From: Gemmatimonadota bacterium
GTDB taxonomy: Bacteria > Gemmatimonadota > Gemmatimonadetes > Longimicrobiales > Gaopeijiaceae
Length of the DNA: 54,967 bases
NCBI GenBank assembly: GCA_021295815.1
Contig: JAGWBQ010000017.1
Coordinates: 1-54,967, forward strand
Reading direction: 5' to 3'
The position numbers were made by a program, and so were the translations under genes. Shown one piece after another: positions 35,114 through 44,233 of this stretch. Below the pieces are notes generated by a model. The model searched no databases, was not told the DNA's origin, and saw nothing but the letters and a program-made list of their open reading frames with translations. The number at the start of each line of letters is the position of its first letter. Within the stretch, counting starts at the first letter, position 1.

Positions 35114-35313
35114 GGGGCAGGCGCCGACAGCGCCGACGCATATGAAACAGGTCTCTCGTCCCGCTCGTAGAATGGCCCGACCGAAAACTCGATGGCGGGC
35201 CGCGCGCGCCCGAGCCGGGTCTTCGGCCGCTAAGATTTTCGTTGGCGGGCGGATGGACGACTTGGGCAGGATCCGCCCCGTCGGAACAGCTTCAACTGGT
35301 CGGAGGACCGCTC

Positions 35314-36159
35314 ATGAGCAAGATGATGAAGGTGGGGATGGCCGTCGCGAGCCTGGCAACCTTGGCGGTGATCGCCAACTACGCGAGAGGAGAGGCGGGC
35401 GAGACTTTCGAGAAGGTCCAACAGGTCTTGGCCGGGAGCTCGCAGGAGTGTCCGTTCGAAGCGACACGAGCGGTGTGGAGCGACGGGTCGTCCCTGAATG
35501 TGGATGCGGCCGCCGGTACGCTGACGGTCGTCGGCGTGGAAGGTCTCTCGCGAATCGAGGTCGAGGCGAAGGCGTGCGCGTCCCGGGAAGAGTGGCTCGA
35601 CGATCTCGAGGTCACGCTCGCGACGAGTGGCGGCGAAGTGATCCTGGAGACGCACTATCCCGACCGGCGAGGCGGCTGGCGCAACATCGACAAGGCGAGC
35701 CTCGACGTGGAAGTCCGGGTGCCCACGGGCCTGCCCGTCGATGTGAACGACGCCTCCGGCTCGATTCAGGTCGCCGGCACCGGTGATCTATGGATCGACG
35801 ACGCTTCGGGCTCGATCAAGGCCGAGAGCATCCTCGGTAGCGTCCGGATAGAAGACTCCTCCGGCAGTCTGACGGTGACTTCCGTGGAAGGCGATGTCGA
35901 CATCGAGGACGGTTCTGGCTCGATCACCCTTTCCGACGTGGGCGGGGACGTGACCGTGGACGACGGCTCAGGCTCCATCCGCATCTCCGGAATCGGAGGC
36001 AGCGTTCTCATATCCGAGGACGGAGGCGGCTCGATCCGGGTCGAGGACGTGGCCGGGGATTTCGTGGTGGAGGGCGACGGAGGTCGCGGCTCGATCCGCC
36101 ACAGCGACGTGAGAGGCGAGGTCCGGGTACCGGCGAAGCGTCGCGGCGGCGGAGTCTAG
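35314..36159 (+). CDS. DUF4097-family beta-strand repeat protein (exported)
   Basis: 281 residues. A hydrophobic N-terminus (VGMAVASLATLAVIANYARG) suggests export or anchoring. From residue ~140 the protein is built of ~20-residue strand-turn-strand repeats with a recurrent Asp-x-Ser-Gly-Ser-Ile core (DDASGSI, DSSGSL, DGSGSI twice, DGGGSI), giving a right-handed beta-helix or stacked sheet as in DUF4097/DUF2807 proteins. Function unknown; these are often envelope-associated adhesins. The start at 35314 is supported by GGAGG 7 nt upstream and by the hydrophobic segment. It converges with the propeller array, 24 nt away. Confidence 0.8.
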   Translation: MSKMMKVGMAVASLATLAVIANYARGEAGETFEKVQQVLAGSSQECPFEATRAVWSDGSSLNVDAAAGTLTVVGVEGLSRIEVEAKACASREEWLDDLEVTLATSGGEVILETHYPDRRGGWRNIDKASLDVEVRVPTGLPVDVNDASGSIQVAGTGDLWIDDASGSIKAESILGSVRIEDSSGSLTVTSVEGDVDIEDGSGSITLSDVGGDVTVDDGSGSIRISGIGGSVLISEDGGGSIRVEDVAGDFVVEGDGGRGSIRHSDVRGEVRVPAKRRGGGV

Positions 36160-36183
36160 AGTCTACCGAACCTCACGGCCCGG

Positions 36184-37392
36184 TCACCTGTCCAAACCGT
36201 ACGCCCGGACCGTCTCCACGCCGAGGGAATCCGAATGCACTCCGAGGACGAACTGTGCGCCGATCCAGGTGATCCGGAAGTCGCCAGGAGTCGCCAGAGA
36301 GCCAATGAGCCTGCCCTCGTCGTCGAAGATGTCCCACTCTGGCTCACCGGAATCCTCGACCAGGCCGCTTCGATACCGTTCCACCCACAAGTTGCCTGCT
36401 TCGTCGGAAAGGACTCTTCCGTGGACAGGGTGGGTGCTCGCGAACTCGGTCGCCCGGATTCGTTCCACGGCAGGACCCGACATTCCCCGGAGGCTCTCCT
36501 CGGCCGCAGCCCGCGATTCGTCGATCTCAGCTTGGGTCACTGCCCTCGGGACCCGGTCCACACGCACGATTCTGCGTACGGATCCCGATCGGTCATGGCC
36601 GACCAACTCGAATCGGCTCGATTGGCCATACCAGGCAAGGTTGCCGCCTGCCGCGAACTCTGCCCGCCCGCCGAAGGCCATTCCATAGCCGTTGCGGCCC
36701 AGCTGCTGGCCCGCGAACTCGCCGAGGGTCCCCAGAACCTCGCCATCACGGTCAACCGCGTACAGGAAGTGCGTGGACTGATCGCGGGTGTCCCGCGAGG
36801 GAGATTGAGTGCGGGCGTCGATGAGCAGGGTCCCGTCGTCGAGCCAGCCAATCACGTTCGGTGCAGACGCCCCCGGAAGCCGGGGAATAGGAAATGACCG
36901 AACGAACGTTCCAGAGGATGTGAAGTGGGAAACCCGCCCGCCCAGAGGATCGATCGCCACAATCGTATCGCCCGGCAATTCCGCAATCGTCCAGAGGATT
37001 GCGAATTCTCCAGGTCCTTCACCGCGTCGTCCGAACGTGCGTAGATGCCCTCCGTCATCGTCGAAAACTCGTATCTCGCCCGCCAGGCCTTCTGCCACGG
37101 CGATGTCTCCGCTCGACAGCCGTATGACCTGCATGATGCGTCCGAAGAGATCGGGTCCGTCATCCCCTCCCTCGCTTCGCCCGATCTGGAGTACGGGGGG
37201 AAGCTGAAGCCGCCATTGGTCGCCCGAGGCTTCGAGGGGACTCTCGGCGATCATAACACCGGCGCTGTCGCTAACGATGGTCGAGGAAGGGTTGTCGGGC
37301 GAGGCGCACGAAGCGAGGAGGAGTGCGGCTGCTGCGAGGCGGAGGGGACGAGGGGACGGGGGCAAAGCCGCTCCGCTGGCGACGCGCGCCAT
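36184..37392 (-). CDS. 6-bladed beta-propeller lipoprotein (array member 1)
   Basis: 402 residues. Signal with lipobox LAAAALLLASC, then SDSAGVMIAES, blade EIRVFDDDGGHLRTFGRRGEGPGEF, DEAGNLWVERY, and the C-terminal QFVLGVHSDSLGVETVRAYG. These are the shared marks of the tandem family. Expected to be anchored to a membrane outside the cytoplasm; ligand unknown. Its ATG overlaps the stop of the next upstream member by one base (TGATG), showing that the two are translated from one message. Confidence 0.83.
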   Translation of the reverse strand: MARVASGAALPPSPRPLRLAAAALLLASCASPDNPSSTIVSDSAGVMIAESPLEASGDQWRLQLPPVLQIGRSEGGDDGPDLFGRIMQVIRLSSGDIAVAEGLAGEIRVFDDDGGHLRTFGRRGEGPGEFAILWTIAELPGDTIVAIDPLGGRVSHFTSSGTFVRSFPIPRLPGASAPNVIGWLDDGTLLIDARTQSPSRDTRDQSTHFLYAVDRDGEVLGTLGEFAGQQLGRNGYGMAFGGRAEFAAGGNLAWYGQSSRFELVGHDRSGSVRRIVRVDRVPRAVTQAEIDESRAAAEESLRGMSGPAVERIRATEFASTHPVHGRVLSDEAGNLWVERYRSGLVEDSGEPEWDIFDDEGRLIGSLATPGDFRITWIGAQFVLGVHSDSLGVETVRAYGLDR

Positions 37393-38597
37393 CAGCGACC
37401 CTCGGGAGTTATCAGGTCATACAGACCGATGTAGGGAATATCCAAATTGGTTGTTCCGGTGCCCCACACGCGATCCCCATCGGCAGCCTTGAAGGTCACG
37501 CCCGGCGGTGCGCTCACCCGGAACTCCGGCGAGCCGTCCGCCCCAATGACGACCCACTCGCTCCGGTCGTTCTCGGAGGTGGCCACGCGCAGCCAGACCT
37601 GCCCTGAGCGGGTCACGAAGAAGCTCTCGATCGGGGGGTAGTGGTCGGGAATGATCGATCCCTGGATGACGGCGCCCCGCAGATTCGCGGGCACTTGCTC
37701 GCCGACGGTTTCAGGCAACGATTCGGCCGTGCGCTTGACCATGGCAACGCCCTCGTCGATGTATGCTTCGCGAACGTCGTCGGGGATCTCGCGGAGCTTG
37801 AAGTCGAGCGTGCTTTCGCCGGCTGGCCGGCCATCGAGATCGTAGCGCCGGAGGGTCAGGCGGTCCGGGACATCGATTGCCCAATCAACCACGAGGACAC
37901 CAGTTCCATCGGGCAATCGCGTGTGACGCGGCGGCGCGACCACCAGCCGGTGGGCGAAGCTGCCGACCCCTTCGATCTCCATGCTGGAGCTCTCCAGGAC
38001 GGAAGCCACGGTGTCGCGCCCGGGACCGTCGCGGGGCCCGATTGCGACGGCCATCCTGGTCCGCTCACCTCCAGCGGCTTCGCCAGGTGGTCCGACGACC
38101 AGCTGCCGTCCCCCGGCAAGGGGCATCTTTCGCGCGTATCCCGATCCCATCTCGGGGCGTCCGGTATTCGCCTCGGTCCTGACATGGATGCCGGCTGTAT
38201 CGAAGAACGACGTCCGCATCGCGAACTGGTCCTGGATCCAGAGTGTGTCCCCGGCAAAGCCCGCCCTGTATAGAGACGCGAACTCCCCGGGTCCCGTTCC
38301 ACTGCCGCCGATGTATCGTATGAAATCGCCGTCCTGGTTCAGAACCCGCACCCTCGGGTCCCGTCCGGGGACCACGAACAGTCGTCCCGCACCGTCCAGC
38401 ATAAGGCGTGGTTCGGACACGAAGGTGAGCCAGTCGGGCACCTCTACGGCGTCCCCCAGGCGGAGTAGCTCGCGCGCTTCGCGGACCGGCGCGTTCCTGA
38501 CGGTCTGGCCGTCCGCCGTGCGGGTGGCCGGCGGGGTCAGGCAAAGCGCGACCATCGCGACCGCGTGGAAGGTCGTTGCGACGATGCGAGTCTTCAT
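37392..38597 (-). CDS. 6-bladed beta-propeller protein (array member 2)
   Basis: 401 residues. Unlike its neighbours it has an ordinary signal peptide without lipobox (MKTRIVATTFHAVAMVALCL...). Blades include VRVLNQDGDFIRYIGGSGTG-PGEF, SFFDTAGIHVRTEAN and a late SFFVTRSGQVWLRVA. The DSAG motif is absent, so it is the most divergent complete member. The ATG at 38597 is preceded by GGGAG at a good distance; the frame stays open for 28 more codons upstream with no sensible sequence. It is co-translated with array member 1. Confidence 0.8.
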   Translation of the reverse strand: MKTRIVATTFHAVAMVALCLTPPATRTADGQTVRNAPVREARELLRLGDAVEVPDWLTFVSEPRLMLDGAGRLFVVPGRDPRVRVLNQDGDFIRYIGGSGTGPGEFASLYRAGFAGDTLWIQDQFAMRTSFFDTAGIHVRTEANTGRPEMGSGYARKMPLAGGRQLVVGPPGEAAGGERTRMAVAIGPRDGPGRDTVASVLESSSMEIEGVGSFAHRLVVAPPRHTRLPDGTGVLVVDWAIDVPDRLTLRRYDLDGRPAGESTLDFKLREIPDDVREAYIDEGVAMVKRTAESLPETVGEQVPANLRGAVIQGSIIPDHYPPIESFFVTRSGQVWLRVATSENDRSEWVVIGADGSPEFRVSAPPGVTFKAADGDRVWGTGTTNLDIPYIGLYDLITPEGR

Positions 38598-38809
38598 CGG
38601 TTTCTCCCTCGGTAGAGCATGTGGGGGTGCTCGCCTTCGCCAGCCCCGATCGACACGGCTGGCTCGGGTCCCACCTGCCATACCCGGGACCCTTCCGGAG
38701 GTTATGCGTTCTCAACTATCCACGGACGCGGGGCTTCATCGCGAACTCCCTCATGGCTCGTTCCTCTCGAGTTGATGGACGACCAGCCGCTCAATTCCAA
38801 GCGGGCCGG

Positions 38810-39974
38810 TCAGGACGGCCAGAACCCAATCGGATCCGAGGTCCTGGAGGACATCGTGGCGACACGGGTTCCATCGTCGTCGAAGCCCCGCCAGTGCTGC
38901 TCCGTCTGGCCGGGTGGGCGAAAGTGCCGCACCCAGATCAAGCCATCGGCGATGATGATGTCGTCGTAGGCGGGGAACCTGGTCGGCAAGGCGGGACGCT
39001 CAGTCTCCCAGTAACTATTGAACCGTTGCTCCCAATCGTCACGTCCCCCGCTTCGGTACGCCTCGTACAACTCGTCACGATAGGCGTCAAGGTGATCGTC
39101 CGTGACTTCGAGGTCGGGGCTGTCCCACCGAATCCGGTCGATCGTGGTTCCTGTCCAGTCAACCAGTTCGATCTCGTGACTGTCGGCCGTTCCGATCCAG
39201 GCGCCTTCGTCGGTCGCGGCAATGGACAGGGTGCGTCCCCACGTCAGCGGCCACGCACTGGACGGCACGCCACGCACGAAATACAGCATCCGGTCGGCCC
39301 CGGGAATCCCCTGGCGAAATACTCGGGGACTCGCCCCCTCACCGTCGTGGTAGACGATATCCGCAACCCATCGGTAGGGACCCTCACGGTCCGGCATCTG
39401 ACTTTGGTCTGCGTATGGAGCCGCGTCGGGGAGCACACTTGATCAGGCGGTAGGGTGTCCGGTCACCGAAATTAAAAAGGTAGTCGTCCACCAGCTCTCC
39501 ATCGTTGTCCAGGATGGTCACCCGGTATTGGGAACGGTCGTAGATGACGATCCGGTTGTCCCTTGAGCAGGTGGTCAACAATACGGGAAACTTGAACTCT
39601 CCGGGGCCTTCACCGTGACGCCCCCTACTCCACAGGTGGGCGCCGTCCGGTCCGAATCCGCGTACCTCGTAGTGGCCTCGGACCATCACCACGACACCGC
39701 CGTCGGGAAGACGCATCGCTCCGTCCACCTGGAACAGTTCGTAAGGCGAATCCACCCCTTGGCCGGGGCCGATGGAGAGGACGGGTTCGACGCTCGCACG
39801 CAATGCGCGCACCGGTGTCTCCTGTCCCCCGGCCAGGGCGACCGGTAGGCCTGTAGCTACGAGTCCCCCCAAGAAGACAGCGGCCACGAGCCGGGTCGGT
39901 TTGGAGCGACGGGGGCGGCCGGTGAGGAACGGCGCTGCCGCCCCAGCCGGGAACCTCAGCGTCGAGATCGTCAA
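38810..39974 (-). pseudogene. 6-bladed beta-propeller protein, interrupted by one frameshift (array member 3)
   Basis: The N-terminal half reads from a TTG at 39974 (GGAAG 7 nt upstream): signal-like RLVAAVFLGGLVATG, blades, GRHGEGPGEFKFPVLL, then RTPYRLIKCAP and loss of homology. The C-terminal half (stop at 38810) continues in another frame with PDAAPYADQS and aligns along its length with the propeller at 1-846 (QGIPG, WGRTLSIAA, SPDLEVTDDHL, RFPAYDD). The shift falls at a CCCC run on the coding strand (39428-39431); one C fewer restores one frame. So it is either a recent pseudogene or a homopolymer error. No lipobox. Confidence 0.7.
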
Positions 39975-40125
39975 TGTGCCACTTCCTTTGATTGTGATTG
40001 GAAATGGTGCACCCGGGACACGGATTTCCCCGGCATCCCAGTGTTCCGCCAATCGGTGGAAAGCTCTAGCACGGGATTCAGGCCCGTTCTACCACTGCAA
40101 CCGGCCGAGACGCCAAAGCGTGCGA

Positions 40126-41336
40126 TCATCGCCGCTCCAACGGCCACACCTGCACCGACTCCACACCAAGTTCCTCGCTCACCGCCCTGCCCAGAATGTA
40201 GTCCCTCCCGATCTCGTAGATCTCCAACTGTTCTGGTGTTTCGACGAACCCCAGCACCCGCCCGCCTGGATCGAAGACGGTCCAGATTATGCCCGGGCGC
40301 TCTTCTCCGGGGGCTTCGTATTCCTCGACCCAGAGGTGGTTTATGGCATCGGACATGATGGAAGAAAAGGCCGGGAGGTACTCGGCTACCGGCACGGACT
40401 CGAGGAGTTGCATGAATAACTCCGTCTGAGAGTCGCTCGCGATCCGGGATACGTAGTCATCCACGTACGCACCGAGGTGAGCTGTCGTGGGCGTGCGCCG
40501 TTCAAGGTCAAGCCGGACGATCCGCGCCAGCCTGCCGCTCGTCGAAAACGCCTTCATCTCGTAGCGGTCGGTCCCGCCGATGACGACGAGTTCGCCCCAG
40601 GAGCCCAATTCAAGGGTCCGGCCGAAGGTTTTCGGGAAGTTCATTCTGGTGAATGATTGCATGAGGTGTCGCTCCGAACCCGGGTGCGTTCCCAGGGAAT
40701 TCCGAAGCTCTCCGTCCCCATCCCAGAGTTCAACCACGACGGGATCGACGGAGATCGGGTCCTGGCTCGCCAGAATCGTGCCGTCGCGCAGGACAGTCGC
40801 CGGGCCCAGGTCATAGCGATCGTGGAGACTTCTCGCCAGGGGGATGGTCCGGACGAAGTTCCCTTGCGAATCGAACACGCTCATGCGCTTCGCCGGCCAT
40901 TCCCAGGCGACGATCGAGTCACCCGGGAAGATCTCGACGCGAACAAGATTGCGAAACTCTCCCGGCCCTTCGCCCCTTCCGCCCCAGGTCGTCAGGTGAG
41001 TTCGCAGAGCGTCGCACACCCGCAGCTCCATGGTGCCGGCGTTCACCACGACGCTCCGCCCGTCCGGCAATTTCGCCGCATCCCGTCCGCCGAAGAGCAG
41101 GTAGGGGTCATCGCCCGCCCGCGCACGCCGATAGAGATCGCCGGCTCCGGTCCGATCCGCCAGTCGAGCCGCGAGTCGTCCCGAGGGCGGGAGTTTTCGG
41201 CGATCTGGATGCCGGCGCTGTCCCGCAGTTGGTACTGGGGCTCCGGGGCTGCGAAATCGTCGGGGTTGTCGACGCAGGCAGCAAGGGTGAACAGGATCGT
41301 CGCCGGCAGGAGGGGTGGGCGGATTGGGGATTTCAT
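40126..41336 (-). pseudogene. 6-bladed beta-propeller lipoprotein, interrupted by one frameshift (array member 4)
   Basis: Starts at ATG 41336 with a strong AAGGAGG ribosome site (41347-41353). Lipobox LFTLAAC, then RDSAGIQIAEN and EPAISIG, after which this frame loses homology and stops at 41043. The family sequence continues in another frame (AGDDPYLLFGGRDAAKLPDG, WGGRGEGPGEFRNL, INHLWVEEY, DYILGRAVSEELGVESVQVW) to the stop at 40126. The switch lies within a GC-rich run (about 41113-41128). One inserted base would restore the gene. A decayed copy or sequence error; the rest of the coding sequence is intact. Confidence 0.72.
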
Positions 41337-41436
41337 GGTCGGCTGTCCTCCTTCAGTGAGGATTCCGGCGTGTATGTGTGTAAGCTACAATTTACAGAAA
41401 GCGATCTACACATAACGGGCCTGATGGCTTCGGGAT

Positions 41437-41610
41437 TCATTTCAGCTTGGATGACCCGACCCGATAGAGCTCCTCGAAGTCGGGGGTCAGGGGGCTGTCT
41501 TCCCCGAGGAGGGTGATGATCTCCTGGGGGGACCGTCCCGCCGGAAACCGGGTCAGAGTGGTTGAGCCGTTCGCCGGATTCGGTTTTCGAACCTTCGCCC
41601 TGCGCCCGGC
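41437..41610 (-). other. Protein-like open tail after the stop of array member 5, no start found
   Basis: Directly after the TAG of the gene at 41611, the same frame stays open for 57 codons and reads like real protein (TRFPAGRSPQEIITLLGED, TPDFEELYRVGSSKLK) before a TGA. There is no plausible start codon or ribosome site. I do not recognise it. It may be the 3' remnant of another gene or a former C-terminal extension. Confidence 0.25.
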
Positions 41611-42924
41611 CTACTTCTCCAGCCCGTACATCCGCACGTATTCCACCCCCTGCTCCCCGCTCCACACACCCAGAACGTAATCCTCGCCGATTTCCATGCC
41701 GGTGTTTTCCCTTCCCACGGCCAGAATTAGCCCCGGTGGCATGGCGACGGACCCCAGCCAGGTGCCGTCCGGTGCGTAGACCTCGAAGGGGGACCTTTCG
41801 GAACCGTAGACGGCAAACGGCTCCACCCAGAGGTTTCCGGCTGCGTCCAGACGGATCGACCCGAGGACCGGGAGGGTGGGAGCCATCGGTGCCTTGCGCC
41901 AGACCGGCTTGCTCGCTTCCGCTTGCTCTTCCGAATAGCCACCGTAGGCGACGTTCCGCCTGGCCATCCATTCGACGTAGGCCTCCACATCCTCGGACGT
42001 CACCTCCCGGGCCGGCTCATCCCGGCGCAGGATCGCCTTGGTGGCACCGTCGTCGAGGGAAACCGAACGCACAGAGAACACCTCGGTATCGACCAGGGCG
42101 AGCCGCCCGCCCGCCGTCGCCAGTTGGGGTCCCCTTCCGAACTCGTACCCGCGATAGCTGATGCTCGACTCCATCCGAGTGATGTATTGCTCGGCTCCGG
42201 GAATGTCCATCAACGTGGCCACAGCCCCGTCGTCGAGGGAAAAAGTGGTGATCCGGATGCCCGGCCACCGCACGACTCCGATTGGAATCTCCCCCTCCAG
42301 GTCCTGGAAGATCAGGACGAGACGGCGCTCCGACACGCCGACGACCCTGGTCGGCGGGGATCCTGACCAGGGAGATTCGATGCGCATGGTCCGGGCAACA
42401 ACGCCTTCGGGCCCGAATATCTGCACGCGGCCCAGAGCACCGTCGTAGGTGACCACGGAATCGCCTGGCAACAACCCCACGAAGGTAAGGAAAGCGTGTT
42501 CTCCGGGACCCTCTCCCTGGCCCCCCGTTCGCCACATGAACGTGCCGTTTCGGTCGTATCGGCGCAGTTCGCCACTCGCCCACTCACCGAGAACGATGTC
42601 GCCGTTGCTCAGGCGGACGGCCCCCATCACCCCGTCGAGCAGGTACTCGTCTGATCCGTCTACGGCGCCGATTTCGAGCAGGGGTTCCTCGCTGATCGTC
42701 CAGCCTTCACCGGATCCCCACTGGGGAGCCAGTGCGGTGGTGATGGGGATTCCGGCGGAATCGGTCCTGATCGTGGTCCTGGACTCCGAGGGCGAATCGC
42801 AGGTGCCCAGTGCGAGAGTCGCGACGCAAAGCAGGACCATGCCGGGCGCTGCGAGCCGCCGCCTGATCGATTCAATCCGGCTGTTGCGTTGACCTCTCTT
42901 GACGATCCATCGCTCGACAACCAT
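41611..42924 (-). CDS. 6-bladed beta-propeller lipoprotein (array member 5)
   Basis: 437 residues as called, with lipobox LCVATLALGTC at ~33-43, RTDSAGIPITTA, ELRRYDRNGTFMWRTGGQGE with GPGEH, a long acidic/Arg-rich insertion before IRLDAAGNLWVEPF, and the terminal DYVLGVWSGEQGVEYVRMYG. The segment before the hydrophobic core is long (~28 residues, many Arg), so the true start may be the ATG of MVLLCVATLALG or another codon nearby. Exported, ligand unknown. Confidence 0.82.
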   Translation of the reverse strand: MVVERWIVKRGQRNSRIESIRRRLAAPGMVLLCVATLALGTCDSPSESRTTIRTDSAGIPITTALAPQWGSGEGWTISEEPLLEIGAVDGSDEYLLDGVMGAVRLSNGDIVLGEWASGELRRYDRNGTFMWRTGGQGEGPGEHAFLTFVGLLPGDSVVTYDGALGRVQIFGPEGVVARTMRIESPWSGSPPTRVVGVSERRLVLIFQDLEGEIPIGVVRWPGIRITTFSLDDGAVATLMDIPGAEQYITRMESSISYRGYEFGRGPQLATAGGRLALVDTEVFSVRSVSLDDGATKAILRRDEPAREVTSEDVEAYVEWMARRNVAYGGYSEEQAEASKPVWRKAPMAPTLPVLGSIRLDAAGNLWVEPFAVYGSERSPFEVYAPDGTWLGSVAMPPGLILAVGRENTGMEIGEDYVLGVWSGEQGVEYVRMYGLEK

Positions 42925-42976
42925 AGGTCTGAGGCGGAAGTAGGGATGGATGGCCGGGGCTTCGATCCCCGCCCTC

Positions 42977-44131
42977 TCAATTCACCGCTCGAAACCGCAC
43001 CCGCGCCACCCGCTGCACACCGAGCGAGTCGGCAGTAACCCCGTACAGGGCGGAGTCGAATACCCGGGGCGTCGGAAAGTCTCGAACCCGGCTCGGCCAC
43101 CGATACACTGCCACCAGCGTCGTTCCCTCGTAGACGTCGGCCTCGCGCATCGCCGCTCCGTCCGCCGCCGTCTTCTCGATCCACAACCGGCCTGCGGCGT
43201 CAAAGAACATGCGTGCCAGCGGAGCCTTGCGGTCGGGAATCCCGAACGGGTGCTCGTCGAGTCCGGCGCGGTCCCGCTCGCGTTCCATCTGGCGTTCTGC
43301 CGCAGCCAGCTCGTCCGCGCTCGGTGCCGGTCCCCGGAGCGCGGGACCCTCGATCACGGAAACGGTGCCGTCCGGACCATGGTAGTTGATCGCATACTCC
43401 GTGCTCACCGCCTCCGCCCATGTGCCCCCGTTCGCGTGGGCGCGAACCCACCGCGGTCCGAAAGGCGCATGGACGTAGACAATGCCCCGCATGTTCCCCA
43501 TTTCGAACGGCACCGTCTTCTGGCCGGCTTTCTGCCGCTCCGAATCCGCCATGACCACGGTGTCCACGACCCCGTCGTGACGCAGTCGCAGTCGCGCCTC
43601 CAGGCTCACGTCATCGTCGCCTCGCACGGGTCCGACGGCGACCAGCTGGCCCTCCGCGTCGAAGGTGAACGGATCGTTGAGACCGACATGTCCGGGGTTC
43701 AGACTTCCGAGCACCCTCCGGTACTCCGCCTTCTCCGACTCCAGCCTGAACACGCTGTACCGAACACTCTCGCGCACCCATAGTTCGCCGTCCGGACCGA
43801 ACTGCAGACTACTGGGGTCCGACAGCTCGCCGGGACCCTCCCCCGGGCCACCGAAGTGGAACGCGAAATCCCCGTCGGGCTCGAAGACCCGGATCTCGCT
43901 CGTATGCCTGTCGGTGACGATCACCCGTCCCCCCTCGTCGGCCACGATGTCCCCGATCGAGGAGAACAGGTAGGGATCCTCCCCGTCGAGTTTGCCGATC
44001 TCGAGCTCGATGGTGCCCTCGTAGGTTGGGACTTCCTCCAGGACAACTTCCGAATCCTCCTCCACCGAGCAGGCGGCCGGGATCAGGAAGAACGCCGCCG
44101 CAACGGTCGGTCGAGATGGAACCCGCTTCAT
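42977..44131 (-). CDS. 6-bladed beta-propeller lipoprotein (array member 6)
   Basis: 384 residues. Signal and lipobox AAAFFLIPAAC, then blades EIRVFEPDGDFAFHFGGPGE with GPGEL, SLQFGPDGELWVRES, ARMFFDAAGRLWIEK, and the end DSALYGVTADSLGVQRVARV. The DSAG motif is missing; an acidic EEDSEVVLEEVPTYEG linker replaces it. AAGGAG 8 nt before ATG 44131 supports the start. It lies 52 nt upstream of array member 5 on the same strand. Confidence 0.83.
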   Translation of the reverse strand: MKRVPSRPTVAAAFFLIPAACSVEEDSEVVLEEVPTYEGTIELEIGKLDGEDPYLFSSIGDIVADEGGRVIVTDRHTSEIRVFEPDGDFAFHFGGPGEGPGELSDPSSLQFGPDGELWVRESVRYSVFRLESEKAEYRRVLGSLNPGHVGLNDPFTFDAEGQLVAVGPVRGDDDVSLEARLRLRHDGVVDTVVMADSERQKAGQKTVPFEMGNMRGIVYVHAPFGPRWVRAHANGGTWAEAVSTEYAINYHGPDGTVSVIEGPALRGPAPSADELAAAERQMERERDRAGLDEHPFGIPDRKAPLARMFFDAAGRLWIEKTAADGAAMREADVYEGTTLVAVYRWPSRVRDFPTPRVFDSALYGVTADSLGVQRVARVRFRAVN

Positions 44132-44233
44132 GTCAATACTCCTTCACTGAATTTACCCGGTTGCACATAAGCCACATCCGTTCGGCGTACGCCCGGTGCC
44201 GGAAAATGTTCATCCAAGGAAGGCGAAACACTG

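Noticed and set aside
37392-38597. Array member 2 as a lipoprotein
   Set aside because: The hydrophobic N-terminus has MVALCL but the cysteine is too early and lacks a proper lipobox; an ordinary signal peptide fits better.
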